This document shows, piece after piece, positions 23,929 through 32,901 of a stretch of 64,000 nucleotides of DNA. The notes under the pieces are model-generated. The model was not told the origin of the DNA. It was given only the letters and a program-made list of their open reading frames with translations, and did not search any database. How positions within the stretch are numbered: the first letter of the stretch is position 1; each line of letters opens with the position of its first letter. This stretch comes from Vibrio bivalvicida (GTDB lineage Bacteria; Pseudomonadota; Gammaproteobacteria; Enterobacterales; Vibrionaceae). A program made the position numbers and the translations under genes. Where the stretch lies: assembly GCF_001399455.2 (NCBI RefSeq), contig NZ_LLEI02000043.1, forward strand, positions 357,431 through 421,430. Direction: 5' to 3'.

Positions 23929-26217
23929 ATGGCAGACAAAGAGCTTATTTCATTGCTCTGGTTGCTAGGGTGTACCTGTATTGCCTTGTTTATGCAGGCA
24001 GGGTTTACTCTGATCGAGACTGGCAGTGTACGCGCTAAAAACTCAGTTAATGTCGCGATGAAAAATCTCGCTGACTTTATCGTTGTGACGGTGGCTTACG
24101 TAGTATTTGGGTTTCACCTTAGTCAGGGCGAAAGTCTGTTCTCTTTTTCTACAATTTCTATGGCGCCGGAGTTTCTGCCAAAAATCCTTTTTAACGTGAT
24201 GTTTGTGACCACTGCTGCGACGATTGTATCTGGCTGTGTTGCAGAGCGTATGAGTTACAAAGGCTACATTTACACCTCATTGATCATTGCGTTGATTACC
24301 TATCCCATCGTCGCCTTTTGGACTTGGAATCCAAGCTCGTGGTTAAACTCCAGTGGTTTTTATGACTTCGCTGGTGGCACAACGGTGCATGTGGTTGGAG
24401 GAATGATTGGCCTAGTTGGAACAATCATTGTTGGGCCAAGGAAGGGGCGTTTCGACAAAAAGTCGGTGAGAGAGATCCCTTCCTATAGTCATACCTTGGT
24501 CACCTTGGGTGTATTTCTGATGCTATTTGCTTGGTTAGGGTTTAATGGTGGAAGTTTATATACATTCGATCAACGAGTTCCGAAAGTACTATTTAATACG
24601 CTGGTATGCGGTGCTATCGCGGGGTGTACTACTTTGTTCTGGTTACATCATCACCGTCATGTTCCTGTGTTTGTTGTACTTAATAGTGTTCTGGGGGGCT
24701 TGGTGATCGTCACCGCTGGTGCAGATATCATGGGAATGGTCGATTTACTGTTGTTAGGCGTGTTTGCTTCTTCCTGTATCATTTTAGGTGACCGTGTATT
24801 GATTAAAGCTAAGGTCGATGATCCGGTTGGTGCTATCCCTGTTCATCTTTTTTGTGGGATTGTCGGAACCTTATACACCGGACTTAAAGTAGGATGGTTA
24901 CTCCCAAACGAAATAGGCGCTCAGATTGCCATCCAAATGGTAGGCTTGGCAATGGTCATTACTTGGTCTGCCCTAAACGCTATCGCGATATTTCTAGTGT
25001 TGAGAAAAATGAGTTTAGATAGAGTCACAGAGCAAGAAGAAGCAATGGGTCTTAATGTTAGCGAACATGGTGTGAGGATGAGTTGGCTTGATACGGTAAG
25101 CACCATCGAACAAATCAGCCAATATGGAGATTACTCTCGTCGCGTGCCTATAGAATTTGGCACAGAAGCAGGGGATGTGGCGATTGCGTTCAATAAACTG
25201 CTCGATCGACTAGAAAGCAACATTGATGTACTACACCAAGTTGCCAAAGGGAATCTTGAAAACTTGGATATCACCCCAAGTAGTGATAGAGACATCATGT
25301 CTAACTCACTTAAAACGATGATTAGTGGGCTTCGTTCATTGATAGATGATGTCGAAGGGCAATTACAAAAGCAGACTTCAAAGGAAGACACACATTCACT
25401 ATATACTTTGATTGAGCGCTTCAAACGTACTCAAGACCAGTTAATGGAAGCAGAAAAAATGTCTGCGTTAAGTGGAATGGTTGTCGGCGTTGCACATGAG
25501 CTAAATACTCCATTAGGCGTATCCGTCACGAGTTTGTCCATATTAAATGAACGTTTGTCTTCGATTCAAACAAGTTTTAGAGATAAGACCATTTCTCAAG
25601 ATGATCTTAATGAATTCTTATCCATCGCTAATCAATGCATGGAAATGCTAATTTCGAATATCAACCGCTCAGTGGAGTTAGTCAGTAAGCTAAAAAATAT
25701 TGATCAAAAAATGACGGTAGAAGAGCCTCAGTTGGTTGAGTTAACACAGTTATTTAAAGACGTTGTCACTCATACAGAAGAGTTATTCAAGGAGCATCAA
25801 GTGTCCGCGCAAATCGATTGTGATGAAAAGTTAAGAGTATACGTAGCACCCATATCGTTAGCCTGTGTGCTTGAAGAGCTTATGACCAACTGTGCTCTTC
25901 ATGCATTTACGGAGTCTCAGTCTCTGAGCCGGGAGGTAAAGCTAATTGCTAGACAAGATAAAACACACACAACGATCAAAGTCGAAGACAACGGTAGAGG
26001 GATTAGTGAAGAAGACCAATCTAAGATTTTTCAGCCTTTTTTCACCACACTAAGAGCACGAGGAGGAACAGGACTAGGGATGCATATGGTTTACAATATA
26101 TGCACCCAAAAACTACGGGCAAGCATTGAACTGGAAAGCGCGCTAGGTGAAGGCACGAAATTTACAATCACACTTGAAAATAGAATTGATCTTGAGGGGC
26201 GAGCATCTGTTTTGTAG
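23929..26217 (+). CDS. Ammonium transporter-histidine kinase fusion
   Basis: This 762-residue protein joins an Amt-type ammonium transporter (about residues 1-355) to a HAMP-like linker (about 385-470), a coiled coil and a histidine kinase. The Amt part has MQAGFTLIETGSVRAKNSVN, the first pore histidine in GGTTVHVVGG and the second in VGAIPVHLFCGIVG, so both twin-His residues are kept. The kinase has His523 in VGVAHELNTP, an N box in ELMTNCALHAF, DNGRGI and GGTGLGMHM. No receiver domain is present. Fusions of this type are known elsewhere as ammonium sensors; here it probably signals ammonium to a distant response regulator. ATG 23929 is preceded by AGG; a TTG at 23899 is less likely. A hairpin with 8-base arms (26199-26206 and 26221-26228) spans the stop codon. 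Confidence 0.9.
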   Translation: MADKELISLLWLLGCTCIALFMQAGFTLIETGSVRAKNSVNVAMKNLADFIVVTVAYVVFGFHLSQGESLFSFSTISMAPEFLPKILFNVMFVTTAATIVSGCVAERMSYKGYIYTSLIIALITYPIVAFWTWNPSSWLNSSGFYDFAGGTTVHVVGGMIGLVGTIIVGPRKGRFDKKSVREIPSYSHTLVTLGVFLMLFAWLGFNGGSLYTFDQRVPKVLFNTLVCGAIAGCTTLFWLHHHRHVPVFVVLNSVLGGLVIVTAGADIMGMVDLLLLGVFASSCIILGDRVLIKAKVDDPVGAIPVHLFCGIVGTLYTGLKVGWLLPNEIGAQIAIQMVGLAMVITWSALNAIAIFLVLRKMSLDRVTEQEEAMGLNVSEHGVRMSWLDTVSTIEQISQYGDYSRRVPIEFGTEAGDVAIAFNKLLDRLESNIDVLHQVAKGNLENLDITPSSDRDIMSNSLKTMISGLRSLIDDVEGQLQKQTSKEDTHSLYTLIERFKRTQDQLMEAEKMSALSGMVVGVAHELNTPLGVSVTSLSILNERLSSIQTSFRDKTISQDDLNEFLSIANQCMEMLISNINRSVELVSKLKNIDQKMTVEEPQLVELTQLFKDVVTHTEELFKEHQVSAQIDCDEKLRVYVAPISLACVLEELMTNCALHAFTESQSLSREVKLIARQDKTHTTIKVEDNGRGISEEDQSKIFQPFFTTLRARGGTGLGMHMVYNICTQKLRASIELESALGEGTKFTITLENRIDLEGRASVL

Positions 26218-26238
26218 CAAATGCTCGCTAAGTGGTGT

Positions 26239-26502
26239 TTAGAATACACAATGCTTGGCGTAACCAGTTGCGTCGTTAGCGCTCCAATCAGCCTTTGGCT
26301 TATCTTCTAAGTCATTGCACCACGATTCACTGCCTACAGCATCTTGCAGTACACAGTGCCTAGCGTAGTCTACCGCGCCCTGAGCGTTCCACTCACTTTT
26401 GGGTTTGTCAGTCATCTCGTCACACCAAGTTTGAGTTCCTACCTCAGTTTGGCAGGCACTAAGCGTTATAAGAGCAACGAAAGAAAAAGCGATCTTTCTC
26501 AT
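26239..26502 (-). CDS. Lipoprotein with two DUF3012 repeats
   Basis: This 87-residue lipoprotein has a leader ending in LSAC (Cys17), then two copies of a unit of about 35 residues: TWCDEMTDKPKSEWNAQ and SWCNDLEDKPKADWSAN, each followed by a YA-x-HCV segment. This is the DUF3012 pattern, usually found singly, so there is an internal duplication. Each unit has a Cys pair that could form a disulfide. The function is not known. ATG 26502 is chosen over 26514 because GGA is suitably spaced before it. Confidence 0.75.
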   Translation of the reverse strand: MRKIAFSFVALITLSACQTEVGTQTWCDEMTDKPKSEWNAQGAVDYARHCVLQDAVGSESWCNDLEDKPKADWSANDATGYAKHCVF

Positions 26503-26593
26503 ATTAAATTCCACATATTATCCAGGCTCACACTATACCTAAACTGGGCATGCAATTTGTCATTGGCTCTTAAAATAGTATAGGACATGGCGT

Positions 26594-26609
26594 ATCGAAA
26601 CGTTTCGAT
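26594..26609. promoter_or_regulatory. RbsR-type operator, upstream copy
   Basis: ATCGAAACGTTTCGAT is a perfect 16-bp palindrome with the central CG of LacI/GalR-family operators. The same 16 bases recur at 26717-26732. The predicted regulator is RbsR, encoded at the end of the operon. Confidence 0.8.
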
Positions 26610-26610
26610 G

Positions 26611-26626
26611 GGTGATCTGAATCACT
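26611..26626. promoter_or_regulatory. CRP site upstream of rbsD
   Basis: GGTGATCTGAATCACT matches the CRP consensus TGTGA-N6-TCACA with one mismatch in each half. It lies one base after the upstream RbsR palindrome and about 185 bases before rbsD, as expected for a cAMP-activated sugar operon. Confidence 0.7.
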
Positions 26627-26671
26627 TTGAAAAGAGAATAGTCACTAGCAAAACGGATCAATTTCACACTC

Positions 26672-26732
26672 TATAAAATCGAGTCTCGAAATTCTAAAGT
26701 GACGGACTATTATGCTATCGAAACGTTTCGAT
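26672..26732 (+). promoter_or_regulatory. rbs promoter region with downstream RbsR operator
   Basis: A -10-like TATAAA is at 26672-26677 and another, TATTAT, at 26708-26713; I cannot tell which is used. The second copy of the palindrome ATCGAAACGTTTCGAT is at 26717-26732, 123 bases from the first, close to either start. Two identical operators could allow repression by looping. Confidence 0.6.
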
Positions 26733-26811
26733 GAGTGTTTTCTCAATAACTAACTAAATAGAGAAATAAAGACTCGCCGTACGATAAACGTATTATTGGA
26801 AGGTCGATGAG

Positions 26812-27231
26812 ATGAAGAAAAGTACCCTAATAAATTCAGAACTTTCGTATTTGGTGGCGACATTGGGCCATACCGATGAAATCACTATTTGCGATGCGGG
26901 TTTACCTATCCCTGATGAGGTGCAACGCATTGATTTAGCACTGACACATGGTGTTCCTTCATTTCTAGAGACAGTGCGAGTGCTTTTGACTGAATCTCAG
27001 ATCGAAGGTGTCATAATCGCGGAGGAGTTTGCCAAGGTGAGCCCCGCTCATCATGAGGCGCTGGTTAAAGAGCTGGCAACAGAAAGTGAGCTAAGTGGTA
27101 AGCAAATTTCGGTGACTTACATTTCGCATGAAGAATTTAAAGCGAGAACCGAACAGAGCCGAGCCGTCGTGCGCACTGGTGAATGTACACCTTATGCGAA
27201 CGTTATATTTCAAGCAGGTGTGGTTTTTTAA
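26812..27231 (+). CDS. rbsD: D-ribose pyranase
   Basis: This 139-residue protein is RbsD, which interconverts pyranose forms of ribose and speeds delivery to the kinase. It has the N-terminal LINSELSYLVATLGHTDEI with the family histidine, DAGLPIP near residue 29, and the C-terminal RTGECTPYANVIFQAGV. Length is normal. It is the first gene of the rbsDACBKR operon and follows the RbsR/CRP control region. Confidence 0.95.
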   Translation: MKKSTLINSELSYLVATLGHTDEITICDAGLPIPDEVQRIDLALTHGVPSFLETVRVLLTESQIEGVIIAEEFAKVSPAHHEALVKELATESELSGKQISVTYISHEEFKARTEQSRAVVRTGECTPYANVIFQAGVVF

Positions 27232-27255
27232 GCCGCAGGACAGTAGGGAAGAATT

Positions 27256-28761
27256 ATGACTCAAGCCATTCTTCAACTAAGCTCGATTGAGAAGGCATTT
27301 CCTGGTGTTAAAGCTTTGGATAAAGCGAGCCTCAATGTGTATCCAGGACGCGTAATGGCGCTGATGGGTGAGAACGGTGCAGGCAAGTCGACGTTAATGA
27401 AAGTTCTGACGGGTATTTACACCAAAGACAGCGGGACTATTCATTACCAAGCTGAAGCTGCGGCCTTCAAAGGTCCAAGAGAATCACAAGAGGCTGGGAT
27501 AAGCATCATTCACCAAGAGCTGAACCTTATTCCTGAGCTAACCATCGCCGAGAACATCTTTCTAGGCCGCGAATTTACTAGTGCATTCGTCGGTATTCAG
27601 TGGGGCAAGATGTACGATGAAGCGGACAAGTTACTGGCACGCTTGAACGTCAAACACAGTTCTAAGACTTTGCTGGGTGACCTAAGCCTAGGTGAGCAAC
27701 AAATGGTAGAAATCGCTAAAGCGCTGTCATTTGAATCTAAGGTCATCATTATGGATGAGCCGACCGATGCCTTAACGGATACCGAAACCGAATCTTTGTT
27801 TACAGTGATCAATGAGCTTCGTGAGCAAGGCTGTGGCATTGTTTACATCTCTCACCGTCTTAAAGAAATCTTTGAAGTTTGCGATGACATTACCGTGCTT
27901 CGTGACGGAAAGTTTATTGGTGAATGCTTAGTTTCAGATACCGATGAAGATGGCCTTATCGAGATGATGGTGGGTCGCAAGCTTGATGAGCAGTATCCAC
28001 GCATTGACGCTCGCCATGGTGAAACCTGCCTAGAAGTCATTGGCCTGACAGGTTCTGGTGTTCAAGACGTCAGCTTTACTCTTAAACGCGGCGAGATTCT
28101 GGGTGTATCAGGTTTGATGGGCGCAGGTCGTACTGAACTAATGAAGGTGATCTACGGCGCGCTACCTAGTGAGCGGGGCGTGATTAATCTCGATAGCAAA
28201 ACCATTAACCCAGTCAGCCCGCAAGATGGGCTCGCCAATGGTATTGCTTATATATCTGAAGACCGTAAAGGAGATGGCTTAGTGCTGGGGCTTTCGGTCA
28301 AAGAGAATATGTCTCTGTGCGCGCTCGATAAGCTGACCAAAGGTGGACGTATTCAGCATGGTGAAGAAGTGGTAGCCGTTGAAGACTTTATCAAGCTATT
28401 CAACATCAAAACACCAACCCGTGACCAAATTATTGGCAATCTATCCGGTGGTAATCAGCAAAAAGTTGCGATTGCTAAAGGGCTAATGACCAAACCAAAA
28501 GTGCTGATTTTAGACGAGCCGACTCGTGGCGTCGATGTCGGTGCGAAAAAAGAGATATATCAACTGATAAACAAATTTAAAGCCGATGGCATGAGTATCA
28601 TTCTTGTCTCATCGGAAATGCCAGAAGTGTTAGGCATGAGCGACCGCATCCTCGTTATGCATGAAGGTCGAATCAGCGGCGAGTTTGATGCAAAAGACGC
28701 CGATCAAGAAAAACTACTCGCCTGTGCCGTAGGCAAAAAGATTAATGAGGAAGCAGCATGA
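27256..28761 (+). CDS. rbsA: Ribose ABC transporter ATP-binding protein
   Basis: This 501-residue protein has two ABC ATPase modules in tandem: Walker A GENGAGKS near residue 41, signature LSLGEQQ and EPTDALTD in the first half, and SGLMGAGRTE, LSGGNQQK and DEPTRGVD in the second. That double structure is typical of ribose-type importers. It powers uptake through RbsC with RbsB as binding protein. The end overlaps the rbsC start by four bases. Confidence 0.96.
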   Translation: MTQAILQLSSIEKAFPGVKALDKASLNVYPGRVMALMGENGAGKSTLMKVLTGIYTKDSGTIHYQAEAAAFKGPRESQEAGISIIHQELNLIPELTIAENIFLGREFTSAFVGIQWGKMYDEADKLLARLNVKHSSKTLLGDLSLGEQQMVEIAKALSFESKVIIMDEPTDALTDTETESLFTVINELREQGCGIVYISHRLKEIFEVCDDITVLRDGKFIGECLVSDTDEDGLIEMMVGRKLDEQYPRIDARHGETCLEVIGLTGSGVQDVSFTLKRGEILGVSGLMGAGRTELMKVIYGALPSERGVINLDSKTINPVSPQDGLANGIAYISEDRKGDGLVLGLSVKENMSLCALDKLTKGGRIQHGEEVVAVEDFIKLFNIKTPTRDQIIGNLSGGNQQKVAIAKGLMTKPKVLILDEPTRGVDVGAKKEIYQLINKFKADGMSIILVSSEMPEVLGMSDRILVMHEGRISGEFDAKDADQEKLLACAVGKKINEEAA

Positions 28762-29741
28762 GTACTAATACCATGAGCAAACCAACGGAAATACACAGCA
28801 AGAAACTGTTTAGCAAAGAGTGGTTGATTGAACAAAAATCACTGATAGCACTCTTGTTCCTGATTGTTGTCGTGTCATTCTTGAATCCCAACTTTTTTAC
28901 GGTCGATAACATACTCAACATTCTGCGCCAGACGTCGGTTAACGCGATCATTGCAGTCGGTATGACACTGGTTATCTTGACCGCAGGTATCGATCTTAGT
29001 GTTGGCTCAGTGTTGGCGCTGTGTGGCGCATTTGCTGCAAGTTTGATTGCAATGGAAGTGCCAGTGCTTGTCGCGGTGCCAACTGCTTTACTTGCGGGTG
29101 CTGCTCTAGGTGCAATTAGCGGCATTATTATCGCCAAGGGTAAGGTTCAGGCCTTTATAGCGACTTTGGTTACCATGACGCTTCTACGCGGTGTAACCAT
29201 GGTTTACACCGACGGTCGACCAATCTCAACGGGTTTTACAGATACCGCCGATGCATTTGCATGGTTTGGAACTGGCTACGCTCTAGGCATTCCAGTTCCA
29301 GTCTGGCTGATGGTGTTTGTCTTTGCTGCCGTATGGTATTTACTCAACCACACCCGTTTTGGCCGATACGTATACGCTCTAGGTGGTAACGAATCTGCCA
29401 CGCGACTATCTGGTATTAACGTTGACCGTGTGAAAATCGGTGTCTACGCGATCTGTGGTCTTCTCGCTGCATTGGCAGGTATCATCGTGACATCACGCCT
29501 TTCTTCAGCACAGCCAACCGCGGGTATGGGCTACGAGCTAGATGCGATTGCAGCGGTAGTACTTGGTGGTACCAGCTTAATGGGTGGTAAAGGCCGTATT
29601 ATGGGTACTCTGATCGGTGCGTTGATCATCGGCTTCTTGAACAATGCTCTAAACCTACTCGATGTTTCCTCCTACTACCAAATGATCGCGAAAGCAGTGG
29701 TAATTCTACTTGCGGTACTGGTAGACAACAAAAACAAGTAA
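28758..29741 (+). CDS. rbsC: Ribose ABC transporter permease
   Basis: This 327-residue inner-membrane permease has the RbsC hallmarks: AVGMTLVILTAGIDLSVGS in the first third, ATLVTMTLLRGVTMVYTDGR, and the conserved ELDAIAAVVLGGTSLMGGKG loop that contacts RbsA. About eight to ten hydrophobic segments are visible. It overlaps rbsA by four bases (translational coupling) and is followed 60 bases later by rbsB. Confidence 0.96.
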   Translation: MSTNTMSKPTEIHSKKLFSKEWLIEQKSLIALLFLIVVVSFLNPNFFTVDNILNILRQTSVNAIIAVGMTLVILTAGIDLSVGSVLALCGAFAASLIAMEVPVLVAVPTALLAGAALGAISGIIIAKGKVQAFIATLVTMTLLRGVTMVYTDGRPISTGFTDTADAFAWFGTGYALGIPVPVWLMVFVFAAVWYLLNHTRFGRYVYALGGNESATRLSGINVDRVKIGVYAICGLLAALAGIIVTSRLSSAQPTAGMGYELDAIAAVVLGGTSLMGGKGRIMGTLIGALIIGFLNNALNLLDVSSYYQMIAKAVVILLAVLVDNKNK

Positions 29742-29801
29742 ATCATAACTAAATCGAGCCAAGTGACGTGTCTTGGCTCACCCTACACAAGGACTGAGAA
29801 A

Positions 29802-30680
29802 ATGAAAAAACTAACGACTCTTATCTCTGCTGCACTACTTTCGTCAACCGTTTCTGTTTCAGCGCAAGCTCAGGACACGATGGCAATCGTACTGTCTACG
29901 CTGAACAACCCTTTCTTCGTTACGATGAAAGATGGTGCTGAAGCAAAGGCAAAAGAGTTAGGTTATGACCTAATCGTACTAGATTCGCAAAATGACCCAA
30001 GCAAAGAGCTGTCAAACATTGAAGACCTGACTATCCGTGGCGTTAAGGCGATTCTAATCAACCCAACGGATTCAGACGCAGTGTCAAATGCGATTCGTAT
30101 GGCAAACCGTTCTAACATCCCAGTATTGACGCTAGACCGTGGTGCGAGCCGTGGTGAAGTGGTGAGCCACATTGCTTCTGACAACGTTGTTGGCGGCGAA
30201 ATGGCGGGTAACTACATCGTTGAAAAAGTGGGTATGAAAGCGAAAGTTATTCAACTGGAAGGCATTGCGGGTACTTCTGCGGCACGCGAGCGTGGTGAAG
30301 GCTTTATGAATGCGGTTAAAGGCAGTGAAATGGACGTTCTTGCGAGCCAACCTGCGGACTTCGACCGTACTAAAGGTCTTAACGTAATGGAAAACCTGCT
30401 AGCGGCTAACCCAGATGTGCAAGCGGTATTTGCTCAGAATGATGAGATGGCTCTAGGTGCTCTGCGCGCAGTTCAAGCATCGGGTAAAGATGTGATGATC
30501 GTTGGCTTCGATGGCACAGATGACGGCATCGCAGCGGTTAACCGCGGCAAGCTATCTGCAACTATCGCTCAGCAGCCAGATCTTATCGGCGCACTTGGTA
30601 TCGAAACTGCTGACAAAGTACTGAAAGGTTCTCAAGTAGAAGAGTACATCCCGGTACCGCTGAAAGTTATCACTAAGTAG
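29802..30680 (+). CDS. rbsB: Ribose-binding periplasmic protein
   Basis: This 292-residue periplasmic binding protein has a signal peptide (about 1-24, ending AQAQ), then DTMAIVLSTLNNPFFVTMKDGA, the ribose-contact segment LTLDRGAS, and QNDEMALGALRAVQ. It delivers ribose to RbsAC and probably to chemoreceptors. ATG 29802 fits the signal peptide; the frame is open from 29763 but the extra residues are not family-like. A strong hairpin downstream may protect its mRNA. Confidence 0.95.
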   Translation: MKKLTTLISAALLSSTVSVSAQAQDTMAIVLSTLNNPFFVTMKDGAEAKAKELGYDLIVLDSQNDPSKELSNIEDLTIRGVKAILINPTDSDAVSNAIRMANRSNIPVLTLDRGASRGEVVSHIASDNVVGGEMAGNYIVEKVGMKAKVIQLEGIAGTSAARERGEGFMNAVKGSEMDVLASQPADFDRTKGLNVMENLLAANPDVQAVFAQNDEMALGALRAVQASGKDVMIVGFDGTDDGIAAVNRGKLSATIAQQPDLIGALGIETADKVLKGSQVEEYIPVPLKVITK

Positions 30681-30693
30681 TGAGTTAGCCAAT

Positions 30694-30741
30694 TTTGTCC
30701 TTCTCCCCGTTTATGTCTGTCGTCTAGGGGAGAAGGGCGAA
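30694..30741 (+). repeat. Intercistronic hairpin between rbsB and rbsK
   Basis: CCTTCTCCCC (30699-30708) pairs perfectly with GGGGAGAAGG (30727-30736). With wobble pairs the stem extends to about 15 base pairs (30694-30741) around an 18-base loop. No T run follows. It may stabilise the rbsB end of the message or reduce read-through to rbsKR. Confidence 0.7.
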
Positions 30742-30822
30742 TAGCCATGCGCTTTTTTACAGAGTCCATCGCTATTACTCCTGTTCACATATAAGTGGCT
30801 CTAGCGAGCCGAGGATTACCTT

Positions 30823-31743
30823 ATGAATAAGTTAGTGGTTTTAGGTAGTGTTAACGCTGACCATGTTCTTCAAGTGCCTTCTTTCCCTCGCCCTGGCGAG
30901 ACGTTACATGGTCGAAGCTATCAAGTTATTCCTGGTGGTAAAGGGGCAAACCAAGCCGTAGCGGCTGCAAGATTAAATGCGGATATCGGCTTCATTGCTT
31001 GTGTCGGTGATGATGCGTTTGGTATCAACATTCGCGAAAACTTCAAGATGGATAACATCAACATTGCCGGCGTTAAAATGGAGCCAAACTGCCCAACCGG
31101 TATTGCAATGATTCAGGTTGCCGATAGCGGTGAAAACAGCATCTGTATTTCTGCAGAAGCGAATGCAAAACTGACCGCTGATGCGATTGAGTCAGATTTA
31201 GAGCAGATTCGTTCGGCAAAGTACCTGCTGACGCAATTAGAAACGCCGATTTGTGGTATAGAAAAAGCGGCCAAAGTGGCCAAAGAATCGCGTACCAATG
31301 TGATTTTAAACCCTGCACCGGCTCGTCCACTTTCGGATGAACTGCTCGCCTGTGTCGATGTTATTACGCCAAATGAAACAGAAGCGGAAGTGCTTACTGG
31401 GATTACCGTGACGGATAACGATAGTGCGCAAGAAGCGGCGAACGAACTGCATCGTAAAGGGATCGAAATCGTCATGATTACCCTTGGCGCGAAAGGGGTA
31501 TGGCTGAGTCAAAATGGCCGCGGAGAGTTAATTCCTGGCTTTAAGGTTGATGCCACAGACACAACCGCAGCAGGAGATACCTTTAATGGGGCATTGGTCA
31601 CTGGTCTGCTAGAAGATTTACCTTTAGAATCAGCGATCAAATTTGCTCATGCAGCAGCGGCTATCTCTGTGACGCGTTTTGGTGCTCAGACATCCATCCC
31701 GTCGCGAGAAGAAGTCGATGCCTTCTTAGCAGAGCAAAGCTAA
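30823..31743 (+). CDS. rbsK: Ribokinase
   Basis: This 306-residue PfkB-family kinase phosphorylates ribose to ribose 5-phosphate. It shows GSVNADHVLQVPSFPRPGET, the first PfkB signature GGKGANQAVAAARL near residue 42, and the C-terminal DTTAAGDTFNGALV with the catalytic Asp in AAGDTF. Length is normal. It follows rbsB after 142 bases that hold a hairpin and sits 29 bases before rbsR. Confidence 0.96.
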   Translation: MNKLVVLGSVNADHVLQVPSFPRPGETLHGRSYQVIPGGKGANQAVAAARLNADIGFIACVGDDAFGINIRENFKMDNINIAGVKMEPNCPTGIAMIQVADSGENSICISAEANAKLTADAIESDLEQIRSAKYLLTQLETPICGIEKAAKVAKESRTNVILNPAPARPLSDELLACVDVITPNETEAEVLTGITVTDNDSAQEAANELHRKGIEIVMITLGAKGVWLSQNGRGELIPGFKVDATDTTAAGDTFNGALVTGLLEDLPLESAIKFAHAAAAISVTRFGAQTSIPSREEVDAFLAEQS

Positions 31744-31772
31744 CGTCTAGCCACAAGCAAGGAGAGAATGAC

Positions 31773-32777
31773 ATGGCGACAATGAAAGATATCGCAAGAG
31801 TTGCGGGTGTATCGACCTCTACGGTGAGCCATGTCATCAATAAATCTCGTTTCGTCAGTGAAGAAATCTCTGAGCGCGTCAATAATGCCGCCCGTGAGTT
31901 AAACTACCGCCCGTCTGCATTAGCTCGCAGCCTTAAAGTCAATCGAACTAAAACCATCGGCATGCTGGTGACCACCTCGACTAACCCGTTTTTCGGTGAA
32001 GTGGTAAAAGGGGTGGAGCGCAGTTGCTATCAACAAGGTTATAGCCTGATCCTGTGTAATACAGAGGGCGATCACGAACGGATGCGTGAGTCGATCAATA
32101 CCTTGCTGCAAAAACGTGTCGATGGCTTGATCTTGATGTGCTCTTCACTCGAAGGTGAGCGTTTAGAAGTCTTTGAGCAATACCAAGACATTCCAGTCGT
32201 TGTTATGGATTGGGGGCCGATGCTGTTTACCAGTGACAAGATTCAAGACAACTCATTGCGCGGTGGTTATCTAGCGGCGAAGCATTTAATCGAGTCTGGT
32301 CATAAACAGATTGGTTGTATCACTGGTCCATTGGTCAAACACCAAGCTCAAATGCGTTATGAAGGATATAAACGGGCTCTGAACGAGGCCGGACTTGTGT
32401 TTAAAGCTAATTGGATCATAGAGTCGGACTTCGAGTGTGAAGGTGGCTATGATGCCTTTAACAAAATGGTGGCGAAAGGACCACTACCCAGTGCGATCTT
32501 TGTATGCAATGACATGATGGCGATGGGGGTGATCAACGCAGCTAACGAACAAGGTATTCGTATCCCCCAAGATCTCTCCATCATTGGTTATGATGACATC
32601 CACATTGCAAAATTTATGAGCCCATCTTTATCTACGATACATCAGCCCAAGTACCGTTTAGGGAAAGCAGCAGTAGAAGCTTTACTCAAGAAGCTGGATG
32701 GCAGCAGTACAGATACCCAAGTGGTGCAGCTAGAGCCGACCTTAGTTAAGCGATCTACGGTTACTCAGCTTAGCTAA
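31773..32777 (+). CDS. rbsR: Ribose operon repressor, LacI family
   Basis: This 334-residue LacI/GalR regulator has the N-terminal helix-turn-helix MKDIARVAGVSTSTVSHVIN, the hinge YRPSALARSLK, and a periplasmic-binding-like effector domain. Location at the end of the ribose operon and two perfect CG-centred palindromes before rbsD indicate RbsR. Ribose is expected to release it from DNA. Confidence 0.94.
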   Translation: MATMKDIARVAGVSTSTVSHVINKSRFVSEEISERVNNAARELNYRPSALARSLKVNRTKTIGMLVTTSTNPFFGEVVKGVERSCYQQGYSLILCNTEGDHERMRESINTLLQKRVDGLILMCSSLEGERLEVFEQYQDIPVVVMDWGPMLFTSDKIQDNSLRGGYLAAKHLIESGHKQIGCITGPLVKHQAQMRYEGYKRALNEAGLVFKANWIIESDFECEGGYDAFNKMVAKGPLPSAIFVCNDMMAMGVINAANEQGIRIPQDLSIIGYDDIHIAKFMSPSLSTIHQPKYRLGKAAVEALLKKLDGSSTDTQVVQLEPTLVKRSTVTQLS

Positions 32778-32901
32778 CTCACCTATTTAGTTCCACTATA
32801 CTGAGCAGTGGAATAGTCATTTGCTTAGTGTGTAAGTAGTAAGTATTTGCAAATTTGTGCTAAACCTAAAGAATGAACTCATTTGCTATATTAGGTACTA
32901 C

